DNA of 49,911 bases from Azospirillum griseum (lineage in GTDB: Bacteria; Pseudomonadota; Alphaproteobacteria; Azospirillales; Azospirillaceae): contig NZ_RXMA01000031.1 of NCBI RefSeq assembly GCF_003966125.1, forward strand, positions 1 to 49,911, given 5' to 3'. A model generated the notes under the pieces. It was not told the origin of the DNA and did not search any database. It saw only the letters and a list, made by a program, of their open reading frames with translations. A program made the position numbers and the translations under genes. Below, one piece after another: positions 24,380-33,482 of the stretch; position 1 is the first letter of the stretch, and each line of letters opens with the position of its first letter.

Positions 24380-26113
24380 GTGCGGAGATGGAAACAGGTT
24401 GCGGCGCTGGTGCTGCCGCTGCTGGTGATCGGCCTGTCACCAGTCTGGGCGGAGGGGCGGCGCGTCGCCCTCATCCTGGGCAACAGCGCCTATCAGCACG
24501 CCCCGCCCTTGACCAACCCGGTCAACGACGCGCGGGTGATTGCGGAGTCGCTGACCAAGGCCGGATTCGAGCTGATCGGCGGCGGCGCGCAACTGGATCT
24601 GGACAAGGCGGGGACCGAGCAGGCGATCCGCAAATTCGGCACCCGGCTGGCCGGGGCCGATGTCGGGCTGTTCTATTACGCCGGGCATGGCGTGCAGGTG
24701 CGCGGCAGCAACTATCTGCTGCCGACCTCGGCCAACCTGACCAAGGAGGCCGACGTCCGCTATGAGCTGATCGACGTCAACGTCGTGCTGGAAGAGATGA
24801 CGATCGCCGAAAGCCGGTTGAACATCATCATCCTCGACGCCTGCCGCAACAACCCGTTTGGCGGGCGCGGCCTGCGCTCGGTCGGGGCCGGTCTGGCGCA
24901 GATGCAGGCCCCGGCGGGAACCATCATCGCCTACGCCACCCAGCCGGGGGCGGTGGCCGCCGACGGCGAGGGGGCCAACAGCCCCTACACCGACGCGTTG
25001 GCCAAGGCGGTGTCCAAGCCGGGCGACACTGTGTTCGACGTGTTCAACGATGTCGGCGTGACGGTGAAGCGCAACACCGGCGGGGCACAACAGCCCTGGG
25101 TGTCGGCTTCGCCCATCGAGGGGCGCTTCTATTTCCTGGGGCCGACCACGGTCGTCACCGCTTCCACTCCTGCCTCCGTCCCGCCGACGGCGGACAAGGA
25201 GATGGCCTTCTGGGACAGCGTGAAGACCAGCAGCAACCCCCGCCTGTTCGAAGCCTATCTGCGCCAGTTCCCGCAAGGCACCTTCGCCGCCATCGCCGAG
25301 GCCAGGATCACGGAGCTGGGCGGCAACCCGGCCGCCGCGCGGGTGGCAACCGTGCCGATGATTCCAACCAATCCCCCCGCTCCCTCCCCCGTCGCCCCCA
25401 GCCCGCCCCCAGCGGTCCCCGCGCCGACTCCTGCGGCTCCCGCTCCCACGGTCGACCTGTCCACGCCCGCCAGCCCGCCGGGGCCATCCGGCACCAAGAC
25501 CCAGACGGCGGGGTTGGCCGCCCCCCCTGCCCCGCCGCCGGTTGCCCCCCTTCCGGGTGGCCCGGCGCGACCGCTCGACGCGTCGGCCATTCCCTATGTG
25601 TCCAGCAAGGCGCGGGAGACGCTGAGCCGCTACGCCGAATGGCCCAGCCCCAAGGCGCTGGCCATTTCCCAACAGGGCAATTACGCCTACTTCACCAACC
25701 GCACCGGCACCCGCAGCGCGGAGGATGTGAAGCGCAGCGCGCTGCAATATTGCCAGTTCAACGCGGAGGAACCCTGCGCCCTCTACGCGGTGGACGATGC
25801 GGTGGTGTTCGAGGGGAAGGCCGGATTCAAGGCGACCCCAGTCGATATTCCTGGCAGCGGGCGGTTCGATCCGGCTCTGGTTCCTTTCGTTTCCGACCGC
25901 ACGCGCGAGGTTGCCATGGCCAACTACGCCCGCAACCCCACCAACAAGGCGATCGCCCTGACCGCCAGCGGCATCTGGGCGGCGGTGTGGGGGAAGGACA
26001 CGGAGGAGACGGCCCGCGACGCGGCGCTGGAGCAATGCCAGTCCCGCAGCCAGAAGGAGGATTGCTATCTCTACGCCGTCAACGGCGAGGTGGTGTTTGA
26101 CGAGGAGCACTGA
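24380..26113 (+). CDS. Exported caspase-like (peptidase C14, metacaspase-type) protein
   Basis: A 577-residue protein with a signal peptide (residues 1-24, ending PVWA). Residues 27-245 form a caspase-like p20 domain: RVALILGNSAYQHAPPLTNP, FYYAGHGVQVRGSNYLLPTS with the catalytic His, and IILDACRNNPFGGRGLR with the catalytic Cys. A Pro/Ala-rich linker at about 315-395 follows, then two copies of a domain of about 85 residues (PYVSSKARETLSRYAEWPSP and PFVSDRTREVAMANYARNPT), each with two Cys (YCQFNAEEPCALYA and QCQSRSQKEDCYLYA) that could form a disulfide. The start is GTG 24380. Bacterial relatives cleave after Arg/Lys; the substrate here is unknown. Confidence 0.85.
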   Translation: MRRWKQVAALVLPLLVIGLSPVWAEGRRVALILGNSAYQHAPPLTNPVNDARVIAESLTKAGFELIGGGAQLDLDKAGTEQAIRKFGTRLAGADVGLFYYAGHGVQVRGSNYLLPTSANLTKEADVRYELIDVNVVLEEMTIAESRLNIIILDACRNNPFGGRGLRSVGAGLAQMQAPAGTIIAYATQPGAVAADGEGANSPYTDALAKAVSKPGDTVFDVFNDVGVTVKRNTGGAQQPWVSASPIEGRFYFLGPTTVVTASTPASVPPTADKEMAFWDSVKTSSNPRLFEAYLRQFPQGTFAAIAEARITELGGNPAAARVATVPMIPTNPPAPSPVAPSPPPAVPAPTPAAPAPTVDLSTPASPPGPSGTKTQTAGLAAPPAPPPVAPLPGGPARPLDASAIPYVSSKARETLSRYAEWPSPKALAISQQGNYAYFTNRTGTRSAEDVKRSALQYCQFNAEEPCALYAVDDAVVFEGKAGFKATPVDIPGSGRFDPALVPFVSDRTREVAMANYARNPTNKAIALTASGIWAAVWGKDTEETARDAALEQCQSRSQKEDCYLYAVNGEVVFDEEH

Positions 26114-26139
26114 CACCGGCGCGATTGATGGCCTGTGGT

Positions 26140-27681
<1,542 letters not shown>

Positions 27682-27699
27682 CGTCAGAAATTCCTTACA
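27682..27699. promoter_or_regulatory. TyrR-box-like site 1, abutting the regulator start codon
   Basis: CGTCAG-N6-CTTACA, matching the TyrR/PhhR pattern TGTAAA-N6-TTTACA in spacing and core. It directly touches the regulator ATG and contains its AAGGA ribosome-binding site on the minus strand. Confidence 0.6.
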
Positions 27700-27700
27700 G

Positions 27701-27718
27701 TGTCAGAAAAATCTTACA
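27701..27718. promoter_or_regulatory. TyrR-box-like site 2
   Basis: TGTCAG-N6-CTTACA, exactly 19 bp from site 1, so the two boxes are in tandem about two helical turns apart. This layout favours cooperative binding of two dimers. Confidence 0.65.
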
Positions 27719-27769
27719 CCCGCGTCCTCCTTGTGAAAAGCGGGGTTGGTGTGGATGCCCGGCAAAGGG

Positions 27770-27787
27770 TGTAAGAAATTCCTTACA
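27770..27787. promoter_or_regulatory. TyrR-box-like site 3, perfect palindrome
   Basis: TGTAAG-AAATTC-CTTACA, perfect 6-bp arms. Its centre is about 80 bp upstream of the transcription start predicted from the -24/-12 promoter of the methionine gamma-lyase gene, a normal enhancer distance. Confidence 0.75.
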
Positions 27788-27829
27788 AGACTCACGGATG
27801 ATTTCATGCAAGCTGTTGATTTATAATGA

Positions 27830-27846
27830 TTGGCCTGTCCCTTGCG
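27830..27846 (+). promoter_or_regulatory. Sigma54 (-24/-12) promoter of methionine gamma-lyase gene
   Basis: TTGGCCTGTCCCTTGCG has GG at 27832-27833 and GC at 27844-27845 with the required 10 bp between them, close to the consensus TGGCACG-N4-TTGC. It lies 42 bp before the ATG at 27888 and downstream of TyrR-box-like sites for a sigma54-type activator encoded next door. Confidence 0.75.
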
Positions 27847-27887
27847 ATGACACGGGCAACACAGCCCCCGAACCACGAGGTTGCCCC

Positions 27888-29114
27888 ATGCCGTCGTCGC
27901 CGAAGTCCGGTTTCGCCACCCGCGCCATCCATCACGGCTATGACCCGATGGAGCACAACGGCGCGCTGGTCCCGCCGGTCTACATGACCTCGACCTTCGC
28001 CTTCCCCGACGCCGCCACCGGTGGCCAGCGCTTCGCCGGAGAGGGCAAGGGCTACATCTACACCCGCCTTGGCAACCCGACGCTGAATTTGCTGGAAAAC
28101 CGGCTGGCGGTGCTGGAAGGGGGCGAGGCCGCGCTCGTCACCTCCTCCGGCATGGGGGCGATCACCTCGGCCCTGTGGACGCTGGTCCAACCGGGCGACG
28201 AGGTGATCGTCGACAAGACGCTGTACGGCTGCACCTTCTCCTTTCTGCGCCATGGGCTGGCCCGCTTCGGCGTGACCGTCACCCACGTCGATCTGACCGA
28301 CGGTGCCGCGCTCGACGCCGCGCTGTCCGCCAAGACCCGCGTGGTCTATTTCGAAAGCCCGGCCAACCCGAACATGCGGGTGGTGGACATCGCCGCCGTG
28401 TCGGTCGCCGCCCACCGGGTTGGCGCGCTGGTGATGGTCGACAACACCTATTGCACGCCGCTGCTGCAACGGCCGTTGGAGCTGGGGGCCGATCTGGTCG
28501 TGCATTCCGCCACCAAATATCTGGGCGGCCATGGCGATCTGACGGCGGGCGCGGTGATCGGTGGGGTGGAGCTGCTGGGCCGCATCCGCATGGTCGGGCT
28601 GAAGGACATGACCGGGGCCGTGCTGTCGGCGGCGGACGCCAACCTGATTTTGCGCGGGCTGAAGACGCTGGAACTGCGCATGGAGCGTCATTGCGCCACC
28701 GCCCGTCTGGCGGCGGACCTCATCGCCGCGCACCCGGCGGTCAAGACCGTCCATTTCCCCGGCCTGCCCAGCCACCCGCAGCACGCCGTGGCCAAGCGGC
28801 AGATGAGCGATTTCGGTGGGATGATCGCTTTTGAGCTGCACGACGGCTACAGCGGCGGTTTGCGCTTCATGGACGCGCTGCGGCTTGTCACCCGCGCGGT
28901 CAGCCTGGGCGATGCCGAAACGCTGGTCCAGCACCCGGCCAGCATGACCCACTCCACCTACAGCCCGGAAGAACGCGCGATGTACGGCATTTCCGACGGT
29001 CTGGTCCGCCTGTCCATCGGGCTGGAAACACCCGCCGATCTGCTGGCCGACCTGTCACAGGCGCTCGACCATGCGCTGAGCCACGCCGGGATTGTCGTTG
29101 GCCATTGTTCGTGA
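27888..29114 (+). CDS. mdeA: Methionine gamma-lyase (Cys/Met metabolism PLP enzyme)
   Basis: A 408-residue PLP enzyme of the cystathionine gamma-synthase family. YTRLGNPT (phosphate contacts), VDNTYCTPLLQRPLELGAD and SATKYLGGHGDLTAG with the PLP-binding Lys are present. The segment DKTLYGCTFSFLRHG has the Cys (equivalent to Cys116) that marks methionine gamma-lyases, which convert methionine to methanethiol, 2-oxobutyrate and ammonia. I chose ATG 27888 (GAGG about 9 nt upstream); the frame extends into the promoter. Expression is probably activated from the sigma54 promoter by the divergent TyrR-type protein. Cystathionine gamma-lyase is a less likely alternative. Confidence 0.85.
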   Translation: MPSSPKSGFATRAIHHGYDPMEHNGALVPPVYMTSTFAFPDAATGGQRFAGEGKGYIYTRLGNPTLNLLENRLAVLEGGEAALVTSSGMGAITSALWTLVQPGDEVIVDKTLYGCTFSFLRHGLARFGVTVTHVDLTDGAALDAALSAKTRVVYFESPANPNMRVVDIAAVSVAAHRVGALVMVDNTYCTPLLQRPLELGADLVVHSATKYLGGHGDLTAGAVIGGVELLGRIRMVGLKDMTGAVLSAADANLILRGLKTLELRMERHCATARLAADLIAAHPAVKTVHFPGLPSHPQHAVAKRQMSDFGGMIAFELHDGYSGGLRFMDALRLVTRAVSLGDAETLVQHPASMTHSTYSPEERAMYGISDGLVRLSIGLETPADLLADLSQALDHALSHAGIVVGHCS

Positions 29115-29192
29115 ACCAGGCCGCTATGAGCACGGTTTGGAGCGCCGGGCCTGAAATGTGGCTCTGCACGGCGCTCTAAGCTTTCATTGATC

Positions 29193-29271
29193 GAGCAGAT
29201 TCACGCGTGAAATCGATTCCGATTTAACACGATCTGCTCTAAATCAATTCTGACTTAACGCGATCCGCTCT
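29193..29271. repeat. REP-like palindromic element with 31-bp tandem repeat
   Basis: GAGCAGAT (29193-29200) pairs with ATCTGCTC (29232-29239) and encloses two nested palindromes, TCACGCGTGA and AAATCG-ATTC-CGATTT. A 31-bp unit (29210-29240) is repeated directly at 29241-29271 with 5 differences. The rest of 29115-29529 holds no gene I can support. Confidence 0.6.
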
Positions 29272-29529
29272 GACACGGTCGATGACCGGGCAGCGCAAAG
29301 GCGCAGTGACCTGGACGGGATCCTTGACGCGCCTTCGCTGCCGTGCGCGCCGCCGGTTGGCGTGGAGGAAGTTCCCGGTCCGGTTTGTTCAGCCCCTTAG
29401 CGCTGGCGATGCTCCGAACGGTCTCGTCGATGGGCCATGCGCAACGGCAGAGGGAAGGAGGGCTGCACAAGCGGTTCCGTTTGCGCTATGATCGCAGGAA
29501 GCCTTTTGGCAAAGAAAGAGATCACAATC

Positions 29530-30021
29530 ATGCGTGTTCATACCCGTCCGGTCCGTTTTGCCGCCGTCGCGGTGCTTCTGCTGTCCACGACGCTGGTCGG
29601 CTGCCAGACCGGTTCCATGGGATCAAAGGAGGGGCTTGGAACCGTTGGCGGTGCGGTGGCCGGCGGTCTGATCGGCTCACGTTTCGGGGGCGGTTCGGGC
29701 AAGCTGGTGGCGGTGGGGGTCGGCACGTTGTTGGGGGCCTTCGTCGGGCGCGAGATCGGTTCCTCCCTGGACAAGGCCGATCAGACTTACGCCGAACAGG
29801 CGGCAACCCGCGCGTACAGCGCCCCCATCGGACAGCCCATTCGTTGGAACAACCCCCAATCGGGCAATCAGGGGACCATCGTGCCGATCCGCGACGGCTA
29901 CGCCGATGGCGGGGCCTATTGCCGAGAGTTTCAGCAGACCATCGTGGTCGGCGGGCGCACCGAACAGGCCCATGGCACGGCTTGTCGCCAACCTGATGGA
30001 TCATGGAAAATCATGGGGTGA
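29530..30021 (+). CDS. Glycine-zipper (17-kDa antigen-like) outer-membrane lipoprotein
   Basis: A 163-residue lipoprotein. Residues 1-25 are a signal peptide ending in the lipobox LVGC. The segment GTVGGAVAGGLIGSRFGGGSG, then VGTLLGAFVGREIGSSL, is a glycine-zipper 2TM domain as in the rickettsial 17-kDa antigen. The C-terminal domain (QPIRWNNPQSGNQGTIVPIR, YCREFQQTIVVGGRTEQAHG) matches the RlpA/SmpA-like surface-antigen tail with two conserved Cys. I chose ATG 29530 over an upstream in-frame ATG because the signal peptide starts there. A role in envelope stability is inferred from the family. Confidence 0.85.
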   Translation: MRVHTRPVRFAAVAVLLLSTTLVGCQTGSMGSKEGLGTVGGAVAGGLIGSRFGGGSGKLVAVGVGTLLGAFVGREIGSSLDKADQTYAEQAATRAYSAPIGQPIRWNNPQSGNQGTIVPIRDGYADGGAYCREFQQTIVVGGRTEQAHGTACRQPDGSWKIMG

Positions 30022-30052
30022 CGTTGGTGCAAAACGGTTGGTGTGGTGGTGT

Positions 30053-31438
30053 CTATGCTGTGGCTGCGCGCCCTGGAAAGGCAAAGTCGGCCATGGACTG
30101 CCGGTCGTGGTTGGCAAACGCCTCCAGCCACGCGAACAGCGCCTCGGCCTGTCCTGGCAAGACACCACCGAAATCAGCGCAGTCGGCGAATTTCCGCCAG
30201 CGCTCCACATCGCTGAACGGCAGGCTGGCGTCACCGCGCGCAGTCTGACGGATGTCAAGAAAATGACCGCCGTTGTTCAGCACCAGCGTGATGCGGTGGG
30301 GCAAGCGCCCGCTGGCCGATCGTTCTTCCGCCGGATCATAAACCGACAGCTCGGTCAGCGGCAGCAAAGCACGCAACTCGGCGCGATCAACCGCCGTTTG
30401 CGTGAAATCGGTCAGCCGCAGCGTGTCCTGCCGAAGCGCCAACGCCAGAGCGTAGGGCATGGAAAAACGCGCCTGCATCTCGTTGACCGGGCGAGCGTAT
30501 GACAGGTTGTTGGCGTGGGCCTGCGTCACCTGCACGCGGATCGCCGCCACATCCTCCGCCGCAAACCCATGGTGACGGCGCAGGTCAAGCACAGCGTCGA
30601 TGGCCCGGTGCGTGGCACCGCAGCAAGGGTGCCGTTTGGCCGTCAGCCCGATGGTCTCAATGGCGAGTGCGCCATCTTCAGGCCCACCTTCGGGAACCGG
30701 CCATCCGCGCGGGTGTGCGCCACCGCACAGGCCAAGGAAACCGTCGGGCGCTTCCAGAATGTCCGCACGCCCCGCCATCCCGGCAGCGGCCAGCGATGCC
30801 GCCTCAACGGCGTTCCGCGCCGCCAAACCGGCGTGGAGCGGCTTGACCGGCGTGCCGAACTGCCCCTTTGGCCCACCGCACAGGCTGACGGCGATGGTCA
30901 TAGCCGCCGCGATGGACGGTTGATCCAAGCCGATCAGACGGGCGACGGCCGCCGCCGCGCCGATGCAGCCAACCGTGGAGGTTGAATGCCATCCGGCGGT
31001 GTAGTGGGATGGATTGACCCCTCGACCAACCCAGGCCTGCGCCTCCAGACCGATGATGTAGGCCGCCACCACCTCCGCCCCGCTGCGGCCATGGGCCTGA
31101 GCGGCCGCCAGCAGAGCCGGGACCAACACCGCCGAGGCGTGGGTCGTGGCCCCGTGGAAATTGTCGTCGAAATCCAGCGCGTGCGCCGCCGTTCCATTCA
31201 CCAGCGCGGCAATCCCCGCGCCCACCCGCTGACCCGACACGGTCGCACAACCCGGACCGCCGGTCTGCTGGCCCGTCATCGCGCAAGCCTGAGCCACGGC
31301 GCGCGTCGCCGGATCGTCACGCCCGGCGATGATGCAGCCAAAGGTGTCGGTGATGGCCGCGCGGGCGCGTGCAACCGCCAGCGGGCTGAAGGACGCGGCC
31401 CCCACCGCCCAGGCCGCGATCTGTTCGGCAACGGTCAT
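30053..31438 (-). CDS. MmgE/PrpD-family protein
   Basis: A 461-residue MmgE/PrpD protein. Visible family segments are HALDFDDNFHGATTHASAVLVPALLA near residue 85, the helical domain WHSTSTVGCIGAAAAVARLIG, and KRHPCCGATHRAIDAVL near 285. The family includes 2-methylcitrate dehydratase, cis-aconitate decarboxylase and iminodisuccinate epimerase, so the reaction cannot be set from sequence alone. No other methylcitrate-cycle gene is nearby. GGGAGG precedes ATG 31438. It is the last gene of the eight-gene operon, 15 bp after the CocE/NonD gene, suggesting it acts on a product of the hydrolases. Confidence 0.85.
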   Translation of the reverse strand: MTVAEQIAAWAVGAASFSPLAVARARAAITDTFGCIIAGRDDPATRAVAQACAMTGQQTGGPGCATVSGQRVGAGIAALVNGTAAHALDFDDNFHGATTHASAVLVPALLAAAQAHGRSGAEVVAAYIIGLEAQAWVGRGVNPSHYTAGWHSTSTVGCIGAAAAVARLIGLDQPSIAAAMTIAVSLCGGPKGQFGTPVKPLHAGLAARNAVEAASLAAAGMAGRADILEAPDGFLGLCGGAHPRGWPVPEGGPEDGALAIETIGLTAKRHPCCGATHRAIDAVLDLRRHHGFAAEDVAAIRVQVTQAHANNLSYARPVNEMQARFSMPYALALALRQDTLRLTDFTQTAVDRAELRALLPLTELSVYDPAEERSASGRLPHRITLVLNNGGHFLDIRQTARGDASLPFSDVERWRKFADCADFGGVLPGQAEALFAWLEAFANHDRQSMADFAFPGRAATA

Positions 31439-31453
31439 GATTGGCAGCCTCCC

Positions 31454-33397
31454 TTACAGGACCGGTGTCAACGCCGATGGCGCGACCAGCGGCAGGACGA
31501 GTTTGGAACTGTGTGTGCCGGACAGATGGACCGTGTTGCGCGCCACGTTGAACGCCCCGCCCACCCCTTCCGGTGCACCGGTGTTCGGGTTGACATCGAA
31601 TTTCGGAAAGTTGGAGGAGGAGATGTCCAGCCGAATGCGGTGTCCCGCCTTGAACAGATTGGCGGTGGCGAACAGCTCCACACGGATGGGCACGATCACG
31701 CCCGGCTCCATCAGGCTGGGCGTTTCCCAGGAGTCGCGGTAGCGGCACCGAAGGATTCCGTCGCTGAGATTCATCGCAAAACCGGTCGGGTAATCGTCGG
31801 ATGGCGGATGGACGTCGATCAGTTTGGCGGTGAAATCGGTGTCCGGCGCGTCGGAGGACACCCACAATTCCACCACGATCGGCCCGACCACCGCCACCGC
31901 CTCGGTCAGCGGATCGGTTTCGAACATCAGCACGTCCTGGCGCGACGACAACGGCAGCCCCGGCGTCGTGCAACCGAAAAACCGCGCGTCTTCGCGCTGG
32001 TCGTGCGCCCCGCCCTCAAAAACCGGACGCCCGCTGGTCAACGCCCCGCCAATGGTCGGCACCGGGGCGCGCGGATCGAAATCATAGGTCAGACAGGCGT
32101 CCGTTTCGGTCGGTCGATCGGTGGACAGCGCCCCGGACCGGTGCAGGTAGAATTCGGTCGTCCGCGCCGCCGGAAGCGGCCATTCCGGGGCCTCGACCCA
32201 ACAGCCGCCATGGTCCAGATGGCCTTGCGGTGTCTGCCGCCCGGAACCGCCCCCCATCAGGAAGAGGCGCACCGGCTGTTCGTCCCGCGCGGGCGCTTCA
32301 CCCTTCAGCCACTGGTCGAAACAGGCAATGCGGAAGACGGTCCAACTGTCCGCCACATTGCCGTCAAACGTCGCCTGCGGGCCAAAGTCGACATCGCCGA
32401 ACACGGTCTTGGTCCGGTTGCCGTGGGTCCACGGCCCCATGATCACCCTCGGCTCGTGCGACCGGCCACGCAACCCGGTGTAATTTTCAAAGGTTGACGG
32501 CACATAGACATCGTACCAGCTCGACATCAGCACGACCGGAATGTCGGGGATGTCGTGGTAATAACCGGCGGCGTACAGACCGACCTTCTTCCAATACTCG
32601 TCAAACACACCGTGCTGCCATTGATCGAGCAGATAGCGCTCGTAATCAGGATCCCAGCGCAGCGGCGAGTTGCCGGTTGACCAGGGCATGCGCTTGAACC
32701 ACAGCTTGACGTCCTCCGCCGCCAACGCGTCGCGCACCCGGTCGTCGTCGTCGGTGCGCCCGTCCTGGGCATAGTTCCAGGCCCAGGTCGCCTGCTTGAG
32801 TTCAAAGGCTCCACCCTGGCGGATGCCGCAGCGGTGCGCGTTGGAGAACCCGCCGGAATCGAGGATCATCCCAGCCAACCCCGGCGGCGACAGGCAGGCG
32901 GCGGCCAATTGCGTGTGCGCGGCGTAGGAGAGGCCGATGGTTCCAATCTTTCCCGAACACCAGGGTTGGTCGTTGATCCACGCGATGGTGTCGTAGCCGT
33001 CCGGCCCTTCCGCCACATATTTGGTGAAGCGCCCTTCCGAGTCATGCCGCCCCCGGCAATCCTGGTACACCATGATGTATCCCGCCGCGCAGAACGCGTG
33101 CGCCAGCGCCTCGCGCGAGCAGGGCACATCTGAGCCGACGCTCAATTCGGAGCGGGACGGTTTGCGTTTGCCGTAGGGTGTGCGCTCCAGGACCACAGGA
33201 AATGGCCCCGCCCCGTGGGCCGGAACGTAAATGTCGGTCGCCAGATGGACGCCGTCGCGCGTGCGGATCATCACATTCGGGTACCGCCGCATCGTGTCGC
33301 TCAGCCATTCCGGCGAGGGCAAACCCGCAAACCGATCGAAAGAAGCCGCGCCGTCCGGCGTGCACACGGAATCAAACAGAGTGTGTGTGGTGGGCAT
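31454..33397 (-). CDS. CocE/NonD-family hydrolase (X-Pro dipeptidyl-peptidase-like)
   Basis: A 647-residue alpha/beta hydrolase of the cocaine esterase and X-prolyl dipeptidyl-peptidase class. The nucleophile motif GTIGLSYAAHTQ (Ser) is near residue 155, the Asp is in SSWYDVYVPSTFENY, and the His is in GPWTHGNRTK. The C-terminal jelly-roll domain (about 420-640) ends with GHRIRLDISSSNFPKFDVNPN. There is no signal peptide, so it is cytoplasmic. Relatives hydrolyse esters, amides and short peptides. GGAGA precedes ATG 33397. It lies 85 bp after the M28-like gene in the IclR-linked operon, fitting degradation of an imported ester or peptide. Confidence 0.88.
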   Translation of the reverse strand: MPTTHTLFDSVCTPDGAASFDRFAGLPSPEWLSDTMRRYPNVMIRTRDGVHLATDIYVPAHGAGPFPVVLERTPYGKRKPSRSELSVGSDVPCSREALAHAFCAAGYIMVYQDCRGRHDSEGRFTKYVAEGPDGYDTIAWINDQPWCSGKIGTIGLSYAAHTQLAAACLSPPGLAGMILDSGGFSNAHRCGIRQGGAFELKQATWAWNYAQDGRTDDDDRVRDALAAEDVKLWFKRMPWSTGNSPLRWDPDYERYLLDQWQHGVFDEYWKKVGLYAAGYYHDIPDIPVVLMSSWYDVYVPSTFENYTGLRGRSHEPRVIMGPWTHGNRTKTVFGDVDFGPQATFDGNVADSWTVFRIACFDQWLKGEAPARDEQPVRLFLMGGGSGRQTPQGHLDHGGCWVEAPEWPLPAARTTEFYLHRSGALSTDRPTETDACLTYDFDPRAPVPTIGGALTSGRPVFEGGAHDQREDARFFGCTTPGLPLSSRQDVLMFETDPLTEAVAVVGPIVVELWVSSDAPDTDFTAKLIDVHPPSDDYPTGFAMNLSDGILRCRYRDSWETPSLMEPGVIVPIRVELFATANLFKAGHRIRLDISSSNFPKFDVNPNTGAPEGVGGAFNVARNTVHLSGTHSSKLVLPLVAPSALTPVL

Positions 33398-33482
33398 GAC
33401 GTCTCCATGGGCGGCCCCAACCGTGTTCGGGTTGGCCCCGCCGTATGCTTCAATGTTTCAAACGCCGCCGACTTCGGGCGGG

